Shown here one piece after another: positions 17,034-26,764 of a DNA stretch of 64,000 nt. The notes beneath the pieces are model-generated. The model saw only the letters and a program-made list of their open reading frames with translations, made no database searches and was not told the DNA's origin. This DNA comes from Anatilimnocola aggregata (GTDB lineage: Bacteria; Planctomycetota; Planctomycetia; Pirellulales; Pirellulaceae): the NCBI RefSeq assembly GCF_007747655.1, contig NZ_CP036274.1:372001-436000 (forward strand). The letters are read 5' to 3'. Position 1 is the stretch's first letter. Each line of letters begins with the position of its first letter. A program made the position numbers and the translations under genes.

Positions 17034-19073
17034 ATGTCGCTACGAGGATTGGCCCCTTTGCTGATGGCTGTCGTGCTGACACCAGCCTGTTTTGCCGAGG
17101 TTACTCGCTGGGAGATCAAATCTCGCGAGCCGTACCTGGCTGGCAAATCACTTGGCGAAGTTGGCAAGTATGAGCGACTGGTGGGCAAAGTTTACTTTGC
17201 CATCGATCCTAAAAACGAAGCCAACAAAACAATCGTCGATTTGCCGCTGGCACCCCACAATGCAAAGCAGCAGGTTGAATTTTCAGCCGATTTTGAAATG
17301 CTGGTTCCCGTCGAGCGGAGCAAAGCGAATGGTGCCGTCTTTTACGAAGTGAATAATCGCGGCAAGAACACGGCGGCCAATCTGATCGACGGTGGTGGCG
17401 ACGATTTTCTTTGCCGCCAGGGCTTTGTGGTTCTCTGGTCGGGTTGGATTGCCGAAGTTCAGCCCGGCAACAATCGCTGGATTCTACAAGCTCCGCCGGC
17501 GACCGAAAATGAAAAGCCTCTGCGTGGCCTGGTGCGGAATGAGTTCGTTCTCGAACAGGCCGCCGAGCGCGCTGCGGTCGCGCATCGCGCGAATCTTGGC
17601 AGCTATCGGCCCGCCCTCGATGCTCAGCGAAACGCCATTCTTTCGTTCCGCGAACGAGAAACCGATTCGCGTCGCGTGGTTCCGCGCGCCGATTGGAAGT
17701 TTGTCGTCAGCGATGTTGTCGAGGGGGGCGTGAAAGGGCAACTGCCGCTGGTGGAAGTGGAACTGGTCGGTGGGTTGCAGCCGGGGTTGATCTACGAAGT
17801 CGTGTACGAAGCCGAGGGGGCCATCGTGCAAGGCGTTGGCATGGCCGGAATTCGAGACATTATCTCGGCACTGAAATACGCCAAGTCAGGGGAACAAAAT
17901 CCGCTGATCGATGGCACGGGTAAGTCGCTGGTGAATCGAGCGATCGGCTTTGGTACATCGCAAAGTGGTCGGCTGCTCCGGCACTATCTGTGGGAAGGCT
18001 TCAATCTCGATGAGCAAGGTCGCCTGACGTTTGATGGTGTGATCTCGCACGTTGCCGGAGGTGGTCTCGGCTCGTTCAATCATCGGTTTGCTTCGCCCAC
18101 GCGAACCAATGGCCAGCACGACGAGCATTTGTTCCCAGCTGACTATTTTCCCTTCACCTATGGCGACGAGAAAGATCCTCACACCGGTAAAGAGGACGGC
18201 ATTCTTCGCAGGAGCCGGCTGGCGAAGTCGTCCCCGCTTGTCTTTCACACGCAGTCGTCCAGCGAGTATTGGCACCGCAGCGGTTCGTTGGTGCATACCG
18301 ATCCGCTGGCCAAACGAGATGCCGAGTTGCCGAGCAACGTGCGCATCTACTCGTTTGGCGGCACGCAGCATGGTAGTGGTGCCGGATATCCTGGCGCGAA
18401 AGGTGGTGGACAACTCCCAGCCAGTCCAGCCGATTATCGCCCACTGATGCGCGCGCTCGTGGTTGCCATGGATGCTGCGCTGAAAGACGGCACCGAACCG
18501 CCAGCCAGTGTTTATCCCAAGCTCAGCGACCGGACGCTGGCGAATTGGCCGGCCAACGAAAGTGGCTGGCCAGGCATTCCCGGCGTGAACTATCCGCAGG
18601 TGATTCAGCGGCCGTCGCTCGTCGACCGCGGTCCGTGGTGGGAGAAAGACGGCATCGCTTCCCTCGAGCCCCCTGTGGTCAAGCAAGCCTATGAAGTCCG
18701 TGTCCCCGCCATTGGTCCCGATGGCAACGAAGTTGGCACTCTAAATCTGCCAGCGATCACGGTTCCTGTTGGCACCTACACCAGTTGGAACATGCGCGAT
18801 ACTTCGATTGGGGCTGCGGGCGAGCTCCTATCGTTGCAGGGTGGCTTCATTCCCTTTGCCAAGACCAAGGAAGAGCGACTGGCCAAGAAAGATCCGCGTC
18901 CCTCGCTGGCCGAACTCTATCAGGGCTACGACGACTACGAAGCCAAGTATCTGACTGCAGCTGAAAAACTAGTCGCGCAGAAGTATCTGCTCGCTGAAGA
19001 CCTGCCGCGATTGAAAGCGCTTTGCGAAAAGTTCAAGCCGTGGTTCGATTCGCCTGCCGTTGGATCGCGCTAG
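17034..19073 (+). CDS. Secreted alpha/beta-hydrolase domain protein (PF20091 type)
   Basis: A 679-residue exported protein with a signal peptide (1-20, TPACFA). The rest corresponds to the large alpha/beta-hydrolase domain family often found in proteobacteria and planctomycetes. It shows VFYEVNNRGKNTA near the start, the nucleophile region AIGFGTSQSGRLLRHYLWEGFN, GVISHVAGGGLGSFNHRFA, and a C-terminal NMRDTSIGAAGELLSLQGGFIPFAKTKEERL that may close the active site. Function is unknown beyond probable ester or amide hydrolysis. The ATG at 17034 is selected over the frame start at 16974 because a GAGGAGG site stands in front of it. It ends 22 bp before the next hydrolase gene, so they are probably co-transcribed. 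Confidence 0.8.
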   Translation: MSLRGLAPLLMAVVLTPACFAEVTRWEIKSREPYLAGKSLGEVGKYERLVGKVYFAIDPKNEANKTIVDLPLAPHNAKQQVEFSADFEMLVPVERSKANGAVFYEVNNRGKNTAANLIDGGGDDFLCRQGFVVLWSGWIAEVQPGNNRWILQAPPATENEKPLRGLVRNEFVLEQAAERAAVAHRANLGSYRPALDAQRNAILSFRERETDSRRVVPRADWKFVVSDVVEGGVKGQLPLVEVELVGGLQPGLIYEVVYEAEGAIVQGVGMAGIRDIISALKYAKSGEQNPLIDGTGKSLVNRAIGFGTSQSGRLLRHYLWEGFNLDEQGRLTFDGVISHVAGGGLGSFNHRFASPTRTNGQHDEHLFPADYFPFTYGDEKDPHTGKEDGILRRSRLAKSSPLVFHTQSSSEYWHRSGSLVHTDPLAKRDAELPSNVRIYSFGGTQHGSGAGYPGAKGGGQLPASPADYRPLMRALVVAMDAALKDGTEPPASVYPKLSDRTLANWPANESGWPGIPGVNYPQVIQRPSLVDRGPWWEKDGIASLEPPVVKQAYEVRVPAIGPDGNEVGTLNLPAITVPVGTYTSWNMRDTSIGAAGELLSLQGGFIPFAKTKEERLAKKDPRPSLAELYQGYDDYEAKYLTAAEKLVAQKYLLAEDLPRLKALCEKFKPWFDSPAVGSR

Positions 19074-19095
19074 TAATGAGGGAGTTGAGGCGATA

Positions 19096-20097
19096 ATGCG
19101 TGACGCGCTCCTGATCGTACTAGCGGCCGGAATGTTCTGCACTTGCAGTGGCTTTTGCGCTGCCGAAAGTGACGCCTCCGACATCGAGCGCGGTACAGCC
19201 AAATATCAGCCGGCAGAGATGTCCGCTGAGTTGAAGGTGGGTGAGCGCTTTCGCTTGCCCGAGCACACGTTCAACTACGAAATGAAGCGGCTGGATGTCG
19301 AACTATCGAATCACGACATTTGGGACGTTACGTTTCCCTCGCCGGTAACGACTCCTCACGAAGTCAACAACACGATCCACTGCGAGTACTATCGCCCGCG
19401 CGGCGCGGGCAAAAAGCCCGCCGTGATTGTGCTTCACATCCTGGGCGGCGATTTTGCTCTCTCGCGACTCTTTGCTGGTTCGCTCGCCCAACGCGGCACG
19501 GCAGCCCTATTCGTGAAAATGCCCTACTATGGTCCACGACGACCACCGGGCAGCGAACGGCGAATGATTAGCGCGAATCCGGAGGAAACCGTTGCCGGGA
19601 TGACGCAGGCAGTGCTCGACATTCGTCAGGCCACGGGCTGGCTAATGAGCAGACCCGAAATCGATCCCGAGCAACTCGGCATCTTCGGCATTAGTTTGGG
19701 GGGCATCACGGGCACCTTAGCTGCGTCGTCGGAACCGCGCTTGAAAAGTGTTTGTGTCTTGCTTGCCGGCGGCGACTTGGGGCGCATTGCGTGGGAAGCG
19801 CGGGAGTTTCATCGCCAGCGCGAGAAACTGATTGCCGCCGGTCACACGCTGGCCGATTTTCGCCAAGCGGTCGAGCCGATCGAGGTTCTCAACCATGCCG
19901 CCAATTGCCGCGGCCGCAGAATCTTGATGCTCAACGCCGAGAGCGACGAAGTGATTCCGAAGCCCTGTACGGAGGCCCTGTGGGAAGCCTTCGATAAGCC
20001 GGAAATTGTTTGGTACTCCGGCGGACACTATTCAGTACTGCAGCACTTTCTAAACGCCCGCGGGCGGGTGCAGGATTTCTTCCAACCGAAGAAGTGA
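19096..20097 (+). CDS. Secreted alpha/beta-hydrolase, dienelactone-hydrolase/acetyl-esterase type
   Basis: A 333-residue exported hydrolase with a short leader (about 1-25, ending SGFCAAES). The fold is shown by PAVIVLHILGGDF (oxyanion strand), QLGIFGISLGGITG (nucleophile Ser in GISLG), ILMLNAESDEVIP (catalytic Asp) and WYSGGHYSVLQHF (catalytic His). It is most like the dienelactone hydrolase/cephalosporin-C deacetylase branch. The frame starts at 19060, overlapping the previous gene, but the ATG at 19096 opens the signal peptide. It converges with the alkA-like gene 7 bp downstream. Confidence 0.82.
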   Translation: MRDALLIVLAAGMFCTCSGFCAAESDASDIERGTAKYQPAEMSAELKVGERFRLPEHTFNYEMKRLDVELSNHDIWDVTFPSPVTTPHEVNNTIHCEYYRPRGAGKKPAVIVLHILGGDFALSRLFAGSLAQRGTAALFVKMPYYGPRRPPGSERRMISANPEETVAGMTQAVLDIRQATGWLMSRPEIDPEQLGIFGISLGGITGTLAASSEPRLKSVCVLLAGGDLGRIAWEAREFHRQREKLIAAGHTLADFRQAVEPIEVLNHAANCRGRRILMLNAESDEVIPKPCTEALWEAFDKPEIVWYSGGHYSVLQHFLNARGRVQDFFQPKK

Positions 20098-20104
20098 GCC
20101 ATGC

Positions 20105-20752
20105 CTACGCGGGCTTTTGGCTGGCGAGGTCGCAGGCCCGCCACAAGTACCACGCCGCGGCCGAGCGAAACGGCCGCCAGCGCTCGCCGTGTCTGGCAAT
20201 CGCTTCCAGGGCCGGGAGTTCTTCCCGCTGATCTTTTTTAAGGTAGGTCAGTCCGAAACCTTTGCGAATGCCCAGGTCGGCGACGGGGAGTACGTCGAGA
20301 CGACCGAGCGTGAACATGAGAATCATCTCGGCCGTCCAACGACCAACGCCGCGAACTTCTGTCAGCAGTTCGATGATCTCTTCGTCGGTCTTCTTCGCTA
20401 GCGCCTTTCGCTCTGGAACAAGCCCCGCTGTACTGCGCGCCGCCAGATCGCGAATCGAAAGAAGCTTGTTGCGAGACAGTCCTGCGCCGCGCAAGACCTC
20501 GTCTGAAAGAGCGGCAATTGCCGTGGCGTGTTCGCTGGGTTCGGCAGGGAGCAGTGCAAGCACGCGGCCGTGAATCGTTCCGGCAGCTTTGCCCGAGAGT
20601 TGCTGATAGACGATCGACTTCATCAATCCAGAAAAGATCGTCCCCTTTTGCGCGCTCAGCAGCAATGGACCAGCTGCCTGAATGAGCCGGCCCATTTTTT
20701 TGTCGACAGCCGACAGGTGTGCGATGATTTCGTCCGACCTTGGGTGAGGCAT
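20105..20752 (-). CDS. DNA-3-methyladenine glycosylase 2 (AlkA-like)
   Basis: A 215-residue base-excision repair enzyme that removes alkylated purines from DNA in the cytoplasm. The C-terminal half has the helix-hairpin-helix LLTEVRGVGRWTAEMILMF, followed by LDVLPVADLGIRKGF, where the Asp after VA is the catalytic residue of the HhH-GPD superfamily. The N-terminal half (SGLMKSIVYQQLSGKAAGTIHGRV) is also typical. It lacks the extra N-terminal domain of E. coli AlkA, as do most short bacterial members. The ATG at 20752 is used; the longer frame begins with TTG at 20791. Confidence 0.9.
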   Translation of the reverse strand: MPHPRSDEIIAHLSAVDKKMGRLIQAAGPLLLSAQKGTIFSGLMKSIVYQQLSGKAAGTIHGRVLALLPAEPSEHATAIAALSDEVLRGAGLSRNKLLSIRDLAARSTAGLVPERKALAKKTDEEIIELLTEVRGVGRWTAEMILMFTLGRLDVLPVADLGIRKGFGLTYLKKDQREELPALEAIARHGERWRPFRSAAAWYLWRACDLASQKPA

Positions 20753-21135
20753 GGGGGTTGCAGATTGATGATTTGTGATGGCAGATTTCAACTGTTCGGC
20801 TATCAGTCGACCAGGGTGCCTTAGTTAGGGAAAGGGGGTTCCGGAGTTTGCCGCGGGAGTACCGCGTAGGACCTCAAAAACAGGCTTAAATCCATAACGG
20901 GTTAGGCTGAGAATTTACAAAATTTCGCGCGGGCTGCGTTCCAGTCTCGATTCCCTGCTGACGATGACCACGAGCCCGTACACGCCGGTGGCGATCGCAA
21001 ATCGTCAATCCTTCCATTCGGCACAATCGCTCCAGCCCTACCCGAGTAACTTCCGCAACTCCTCATTCGCGCAGCTTGCCGTGAGATAGAGTTGACCAGC
21101 TGAAATGTGGTCATTTCGGTTTCCTGGGGGCAGGC
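20753..21135. other. Divergent intergenic region (383 bp)
   Basis: Spacer between the glycosylase gene and the pseudopilin gene, moderately A+T-rich. No tRNA, riboswitch or repeat was recognised. The short minus-strand frame at 20902-21141 looks like chance. Confidence 0.35.
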
Positions 21136-21705
21136 ATGCAACTCTCCGGCACACTTCGCAGCACCATGCTGCAGCGCGATTCTTCGCGCTGCGAGCAGAC
21201 GCCTGTGCGCACGAAGAAGCCTGCCAAGCGAAGTCGCCGCCGCGCCTTCACGCTGATCGAAGTGCTAATGGTGGTAACAACACTGGCGATTATCGCGGGC
21301 GTGGTGATTCCGCAGGTCGGCTCGGTGATCGACGACGCTCGACACGCGACGATGCTCGCCCAGTTGAGCGAGCTGACGCTGGCCGTCGAGCGCTATCAGA
21401 TCGACCACGAAGGGCGAGCGCCCGACCTGATGACCGATCGTTCGCTTCCCCAGCTGATCAATCACACGAACATCCAAGGCGCCGTGGGAACCACCAGCAG
21501 CTATCCGCTCGGTCCCTATGTGCGCAATCGGATGCCGGTCAACCCGCTGAATGGCACCAGCGACGTGTTTCGCAGCAACAGTGCTCCACCAACAAATCTC
21601 ACCAGTCGCGTGGGCTGGGTCTATCATCCCGAGACAGGGCAGATCTGGGCCGGGTTGTATCAAGGCGTTGTGCCCAACGGGGCAACTTCGCTACCCGGGA
21701 ATTAA
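21136..21705 (+). CDS. Type II secretion-like pseudopilin (GspG-like)
   Basis: A 189-residue protein with a prepilin signal: a long, basic 37-residue leader, the cleavage/methylation motif AFTLIEV (Phe38, Glu five residues after cleavage), and a hydrophobic helix (LMVVTTLAIIAGVVIPQV). The body (MLAQLSELTLAVERYQIDHEGRAPDLM...) resembles the GspG/major pseudopilin start. The residue before Phe is Ala instead of the usual Gly, which prepilin peptidases tolerate less well. No other secretion genes are adjacent. It would be a pilus-like fibre subunit in the inner membrane/periplasm. A shorter start at the ATG of residue 11 is possible. Confidence 0.83.
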   Translation: MQLSGTLRSTMLQRDSSRCEQTPVRTKKPAKRSRRRAFTLIEVLMVVTTLAIIAGVVIPQVGSVIDDARHATMLAQLSELTLAVERYQIDHEGRAPDLMTDRSLPQLINHTNIQGAVGTTSSYPLGPYVRNRMPVNPLNGTSDVFRSNSAPPTNLTSRVGWVYHPETGQIWAGLYQGVVPNGATSLPGN

Positions 21706-21723
21706 TCCGCAGAAAGACAATTC

Positions 21724-22833
21724 ATGAAGGCTGACAAAATTACGCGCGTGTTGGTCGTCGACGATTCGCCCTTGATGCGGGCTTTGATTTGCGACGCCAT
21801 AGCCACCGCCAGCGATATGCAGGTGGTTGGTCAGGCTGAAGACGGCATCGAAGCACTCAAGCAGTTCGAAGCTTTGCAGCCCGATGTGGTCACGCTCGAT
21901 ATTCAAATGCCGCGGCGGAACGGGCTCGAAACCTTGCAAGACTTGCTCGCGCGGCGGCCCGTCCCCGTGCTGATGTGCAGTTCGCTGACAACCCTCGGTG
22001 CCGAGATCACGCTCACGGCGCTTGAACAAGGGGCCCTCGACTACGTCGCGAAGCCCGAAAGTGGTCGCCTCGGTAACGAACTGCTGCGCGATGAGCTGCT
22101 CCGCAAGATTCGGCTTCTGTCTGGCGCCGATGTCGCCCGGATTCTCGAAATTCGCCGCAAGCGGCAAGCGCAACGCCCCGCGCGCAATCCCGCCACCGCG
22201 CTGAGCAGCACGCTCTCGGCCCAAAAGGCCCTGAACGATCAAGCGGGCAAAGTAATTGCCCTTGGTATTTCCACCGGTGGTCCTCCGGCGCTGCATTCGC
22301 TGTTCGAAACGTTCCGCGCTCCCCTGCCGCCGCTGGTGATTGTCCAGCACATGCCACAGCACTTCACCAAGTCACTGGCTGGGCGGCTCGATCGACTTGG
22401 TCCCATTCGTTGCAAAGAAGCGGAGACCGGAGATGTGCTGCAGTCCAATCACGCCTATTTGGCAGCGGGGGGAATGCACTTGAAGTTGGAACGGGGCCCG
22501 AGCGGCGTTCGCTGCGTGGTCTATAACGGCGATCTCGTAACCGGACATCGACCAAGCATCGATGTGATGATGACTTCAGCCGCTGACCTGTTCCGCGCCA
22601 AATGCCTGGGCGTGATTATGACCGGCATGGGGCGGGACGGTGCCGACGGCTGCCGCGCGATTCGCAAGGCTGGCGGATTTGTCCTTGGCCAGGATGAAGC
22701 GTCGTCCGATGTTTATGGCATGAACCGCGCCGCGATGCTCGAAGGCCAGGTCGACGAGCAATTCGCGCTCGAAGATGGCGCACTGGCCATCATGACCCAC
22801 GCCTTGCAGCTGGGAATGTCTGTCGCGCGCTAG
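21724..22833 (+). CDS. cheB: Chemotaxis response regulator protein-glutamate methylesterase/deamidase
   Basis: A 369-residue two-domain protein. Residues 1-125 form a receiver with acidic pocket Asp13/Asp14, phosphoacceptor Asp59 (VVTLDIQMP) and Lys110 (YVAKP). A linker leads to the CheB esterase (about 175-365) with catalytic Ser183 (GISTGGPPA), His209 (VQHMP) and Asp305 (TGMGRDGADG). When phosphorylated it removes methyl groups from chemoreceptor glutamates, resetting adaptation. It starts 18 bp after the pseudopilin gene, so the two may be co-transcribed, but no cheA, cheR or receptor gene is near. It may serve a dispersed chemosensory system controlling motility or pili. Confidence 0.93.
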   Translation: MKADKITRVLVVDDSPLMRALICDAIATASDMQVVGQAEDGIEALKQFEALQPDVVTLDIQMPRRNGLETLQDLLARRPVPVLMCSSLTTLGAEITLTALEQGALDYVAKPESGRLGNELLRDELLRKIRLLSGADVARILEIRRKRQAQRPARNPATALSSTLSAQKALNDQAGKVIALGISTGGPPALHSLFETFRAPLPPLVIVQHMPQHFTKSLAGRLDRLGPIRCKEAETGDVLQSNHAYLAAGGMHLKLERGPSGVRCVVYNGDLVTGHRPSIDVMMTSAADLFRAKCLGVIMTGMGRDGADGCRAIRKAGGFVLGQDEASSDVYGMNRAAMLEGQVDEQFALEDGALAIMTHALQLGMSVAR

Positions 22834-22921
22834 AATTGCACGCTGGGCTCGCGCACAAAAGGAACGTGTCCAACAACCAGGACGATTGCTGGACAGAAGT
22901 TCTACGGGCAAATCGCGATCG

Positions 22922-25900
22922 TTAGCGATTCAGTTTTTCGAGCGGGCGGCGGGCGATGCCCGATTTACCGGTCCGCTGCATGTAGGCCATCAGGTCGGCA
23001 ATCTCTTCCGGCGTCAGAGTTTCGAGCAGACCGGCGGGCATGGCGCTAACCTTGCTCGGCTTCGTCTCTTCGATTTCGCCCGCGGGGACCGAGATCCGTT
23101 CGCCAGTCTGAGTGAGGATCACCGTTTCGCCGCCACCACCCGGCGCAACGAGCCCCGTGAGGGTGCGACCATCGGTCGTCTGCACCGTCTTGGCTTGATA
23201 CTGCGACGAGATGACCATCGACGGATAGTAGATCGACTCGAGCAGCTCGCGCTTAGTGAAGCGATTGGCAACTGTCGTCAGGTCCGGACCCATCGATTCG
23301 CCTCGGTCGCCGAAGCGATGACACTTGGCGCATTGGGCTTTCACGAAGACTTCGGCACCGCGGGTGGCGGTCGCCTTCTCCGCTTCTTCGCCGTTCAAGT
23401 ACGACAGGAGTGCGTCGAAGGTGTACTTGGCATCGGGCGCGGCGGGGATTACCGCGTCGGGCATTTCGGGATAGGTTTGCGTGAACCACTTTTGCCAGGA
23501 GGCGAGCTTGGTCGCAGTATCGGCATCGGCGCTTAGTTCTTCGCCGGTCCAGAATTGCAGCAGTTCGATGGCGGGTTCCGAACCCTTCTCTTTCATTTTC
23601 AGGCCGAGGAGAATCACGTTGCGATAGGGATCGGGTTCTTCCGGTGCCTGCGGCACCGTAGCCAACTTACCGAGTACTTCGCGGGCAGCAGCCGGTTCGA
23701 GCGAAGGCAAGCTGCGAACCAGATAGGGCCAATTGTCCCCGTCGGGCTTTTGCGACAACCCAACGGCAATCGCCTGGCGGCGATCGGGATCGCGCTCCCA
23801 GATTTTGCGGAGGTAAGCCAGCGAAGCCTCGTCGCCACTGCGTGAGAGGACGGCGACAATGCCGACCTTCAGCCGCTGGAACGAATCGCCTTGACGATCG
23901 GCTAGGCGACCATCGAGATCGACCAACGATTGCAGCGTGGTGTCGTCGATTTGTTCGGGCAAGGTGTAGAGCGCACCGAGAGCCGCGTTGGGCATGTCGG
24001 TTCCTTGAGCCAGCACCAGTCGCGATTCTTGTTCGCTCATGGTTTTGGCAAAGTCGCGCGTCGCGGCAATGATGTAGCGGGCATAGCTGCCGCCACCCTT
24101 TTTATTGTTGGCCGCTTCATAAAAGGTGAGGAGTTCCAACCGCTGTTCGGCAGTCCAGCCGGCCTCGACAAACCGCAGGTGCATGGCCATGTGCAGCTTG
24201 TCTGCGTCGGTCACTCCGGATTTCAAATATTCGAGATAGCGGGGTGTGATGCTCGTTTCTTGCATCGCCGTGAGGAGGCGAATCAGTTCGCGATTCATCG
24301 TCGGCTCGCCGGAAGGGAATTCTTCGGCCAGCAAGGTTCGCAGCGCCGGGACTTCTTCTGGTGGCACTTCTCCCTGATGCAGGGCAACTTGGGTGAGCCG
24401 CAACAGGTCGATGAAGTCGCCATCGCTGACGAACTGCTGCATATGCTTTTGCACTTTCTGCAGCACTTCCAGACCATGCTCCTTGCTCGGGTGAGCAATC
24501 ATCAGCGCCAGACCACCCTGAATCAGCAGGCGATGACCTTCGCCATCGAGAACCCGCTTCTTCCAGGCGACGACCGGCATTCGTTCGAGCAGGCGTCGAG
24601 CCGACCAGGCTTCAAACCTGTCGTCCGAGGCCAGCATCTTTAGCAACTTATCGACCGGCGGAGCTTGATCGGCCCGCGACAGCGCTTCGCACGCACTGCG
24701 GCGCACAAAGCGATCGGAATCGTCGAGCATTTCAATCAGACGGACGTGACCGTCTTCGCTCGGGTGCAGGCCCATCAACTGGGCCGCTTTGGCACGCACA
24801 ATTTCGTTCTTCTCTTGCGAGAGTTGCAACAAGAGTTCCGGAGTCGGCTCTGGTCCATACAGTTGCATCAGGTCCAGCGCCTGCAGCCGGTAATTCACCG
24901 GGTTGGCAGCTGACTGAGCGACGCCGATCAGGCTCGGGTTCCAAGTATCGCCCATTTGCTTTTTGAGCGCAGCGATGTTCTGCCGGGCAAACGCGCTGGT
25001 GATTTGAGGCTGGCGAATGACGGCGGTGAGGCCGGTACCAACGTTCGAGATTTGCTCGGGAACAGTTCCCTTCCACATCACGCGATAAACGCCGCCTGCT
25101 GTACCGCGACCACCGGTCACGAAATAAAGCCAGCCATCGGGGCCAACGTCGAGGTCCGTCACGTTCAGCGGATTGCCACTCAAAAACACTTCCGGAGTCG
25201 CTTTGTAAGTTGCTCCGTTCCGTTGCATTTTCACCGCGGTGATCGTCCCCTTCGACCAGTCGGCCGTGAAGATCGCGCCGTGATAGCGAAGCGGGAACAT
25301 GAAGTGGTTGTAAGCGACGATGCCAGTCGGCGAACCCTTGCCTGTATCGAGCGTGGCCGGCAGCGAGTCGACAAAATACTCGGGCCACTTCGACCAGCCA
25401 CTGCGCCAGCCATATTCGCCACCTGGCAGAATGTGAGCGAGTCGCGTGGGGCGATACCAGGGCAAGCCTTCGTCCGACTCCATGTCGGCATCGTGAATGA
25501 ACATTTCCCCTTCGCGATTGAAGCACAGGTCGTAAGGATTGCGCAAACCACCGGCCACAATCTGCACGCCGCTGCCTGTGGGATCGGTTCGAACGACAAC
25601 GCCACCCGGAGCAGTTACGCCCGCTGCGTGACCAGTGGGATCTTCATACTTCGGGCCGACGATGTCCCCTTCGTAGTAATCGCGATGCGGGCTGCCGACA
25701 TCCGGCGCGACTTCCATCTTCACGTGGTTGCCGAGCATGACGTAGATCAAGCCATCGGGCCCGAGCACCACGCCGTGACCGCCATGTTCGGAGTTCTCGG
25801 TGGGAAGTTTCAAGACAGTGCGCACGTCTTCCAAGGTCCCGTTGCGATCTTTATCGGCCAGGCGATAGAGAGCTGGTCCATCAGGACCGTCGGCAGTCAC

Positions 25901-26764
25901 GAAGACTTCGCCATTGAGGGCGAGAATCCCTTGGCAACTTTTTACCTTGTCGCAATAGACCCGCGACTTATCGAGCTGACGATCGTTGTCGCTATCGAAG
26001 ACCATCAGCAGTGGGCCACCCTCTTTCGAGCAGAGCAAGTTGCCGAACTCGTTAAACGTGCAGGCAATCAGCGAGCCCACTTCGTCCCCCTTCAGCAATT
26101 GCTGGACTTCGAATTCGGGGGAAATATCGAACCGTTCGTTACGGTGCGTCTCGGCGACGGGAACTTCCTCGCGACGATCCCAGGGGGCGGTGCTGCCCAG
26201 TGGACCGAAGGCGACTGCGCCATCCCAGCCACGATCGGAGTAAAGAACGGTGTTCCAGAGCGGGAAGGGACGAAGGGTCGTCTTCCAACTGGTGTCGCTC
26301 GAAAACGACTTCCAACCGGTTTCTTTTTCCTGGACTGTCAGCCGCACCACGAGCGCTGCCGAACCGGCCGTTTGATTAGTAACTTTGACGGCGATCACAT
26401 TTGGACCACGCACGAGCGATTTCGTCACATCGTATTCATCGAGCTTTTTGGTCGATTCGCCGATGCCGATGCGCCGCCCATTGATGTACAGCTCGTATTC
26501 GTCATCGGCCGCGATAGCCAAATGCGCTGCAGTGGGCTCTTTCAACGCGAAGGTCTTGCGAAAGTGGCACTCGGCCTTTGCCGGCACGGCGTCCTTGGGA
26601 TGGGCCGAGGTCCAGATCCACTGCGCCTCGAGGGCGGGATCTTGAGCCAATAGCGCTCCTGCCCACGAGCCCAATTGGCTCGCGATGGTTAACGCCAAAC
26701 TACAACAAGCGATCTGTGACCAGCTTTGCAGTTGAGCCACGGCTGCACGGTTCCGTCCGTTCAT
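22922..26764 (-). CDS. PVC-type heme-binding dehydrogenase-like protein (TIGR02604/TIGR02603) with N-terminal jelly-roll domain
   Basis: A 1280-residue exported protein. A leader (about 1-40) is followed by a beta-sandwich resembling the alpha-L-rhamnosidase-type sugar-binding module (about 45-190: WIWTSAHP, HFRKTFAL, DDEYELYINGRRIG, NVIAVKVTN). The TIGR02604 beta-propeller-like dehydrogenase domain follows (about 215-570, with GLRNPYDLCFNREGEMFIHD and LDVGPDGWLYFVTGG), then armadillo/HEAT-like helices (about 620-1050). At the C-terminus is the TIGR02603 heme domain with CAKCH and MGPDLTTVANRFTKRELLESIYYPSMVIS. It is probably a periplasmic oxidoreductase acting on sugars, but no activity is proven for the family. 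It is transcribed away from the PSD1/DUF1501 operon. Confidence 0.88.
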   Translation of the reverse strand: MNGRNRAAVAQLQSWSQIACCSLALTIASQLGSWAGALLAQDPALEAQWIWTSAHPKDAVPAKAECHFRKTFALKEPTAAHLAIAADDEYELYINGRRIGIGESTKKLDEYDVTKSLVRGPNVIAVKVTNQTAGSAALVVRLTVQEKETGWKSFSSDTSWKTTLRPFPLWNTVLYSDRGWDGAVAFGPLGSTAPWDRREEVPVAETHRNERFDISPEFEVQQLLKGDEVGSLIACTFNEFGNLLCSKEGGPLLMVFDSDNDRQLDKSRVYCDKVKSCQGILALNGEVFVTADGPDGPALYRLADKDRNGTLEDVRTVLKLPTENSEHGGHGVVLGPDGLIYVMLGNHVKMEVAPDVGSPHRDYYEGDIVGPKYEDPTGHAAGVTAPGGVVVRTDPTGSGVQIVAGGLRNPYDLCFNREGEMFIHDADMESDEGLPWYRPTRLAHILPGGEYGWRSGWSKWPEYFVDSLPATLDTGKGSPTGIVAYNHFMFPLRYHGAIFTADWSKGTITAVKMQRNGATYKATPEVFLSGNPLNVTDLDVGPDGWLYFVTGGRGTAGGVYRVMWKGTVPEQISNVGTGLTAVIRQPQITSAFARQNIAALKKQMGDTWNPSLIGVAQSAANPVNYRLQALDLMQLYGPEPTPELLLQLSQEKNEIVRAKAAQLMGLHPSEDGHVRLIEMLDDSDRFVRRSACEALSRADQAPPVDKLLKMLASDDRFEAWSARRLLERMPVVAWKKRVLDGEGHRLLIQGGLALMIAHPSKEHGLEVLQKVQKHMQQFVSDGDFIDLLRLTQVALHQGEVPPEEVPALRTLLAEEFPSGEPTMNRELIRLLTAMQETSITPRYLEYLKSGVTDADKLHMAMHLRFVEAGWTAEQRLELLTFYEAANNKKGGGSYARYIIAATRDFAKTMSEQESRLVLAQGTDMPNAALGALYTLPEQIDDTTLQSLVDLDGRLADRQGDSFQRLKVGIVAVLSRSGDEASLAYLRKIWERDPDRRQAIAVGLSQKPDGDNWPYLVRSLPSLEPAAAREVLGKLATVPQAPEEPDPYRNVILLGLKMKEKGSEPAIELLQFWTGEELSADADTATKLASWQKWFTQTYPEMPDAVIPAAPDAKYTFDALLSYLNGEEAEKATATRGAEVFVKAQCAKCHRFGDRGESMGPDLTTVANRFTKRELLESIYYPSMVISSQYQAKTVQTTDGRTLTGLVAPGGGGETVILTQTGERISVPAGEIEETKPSKVSAMPAGLLETLTPEEIADLMAYMQRTGKSGIARRPLEKLNR

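Noticed and set aside
22867-22897. TGTCCA/TGGACA inverted repeat behind cheB as a terminator
   Set aside because: Short stem with a long loop and no U-tract.
24956-26653. 565-residue plus-strand frame opposite the large heme protein
   Set aside because: Antisense shadow with no recognisable motif.
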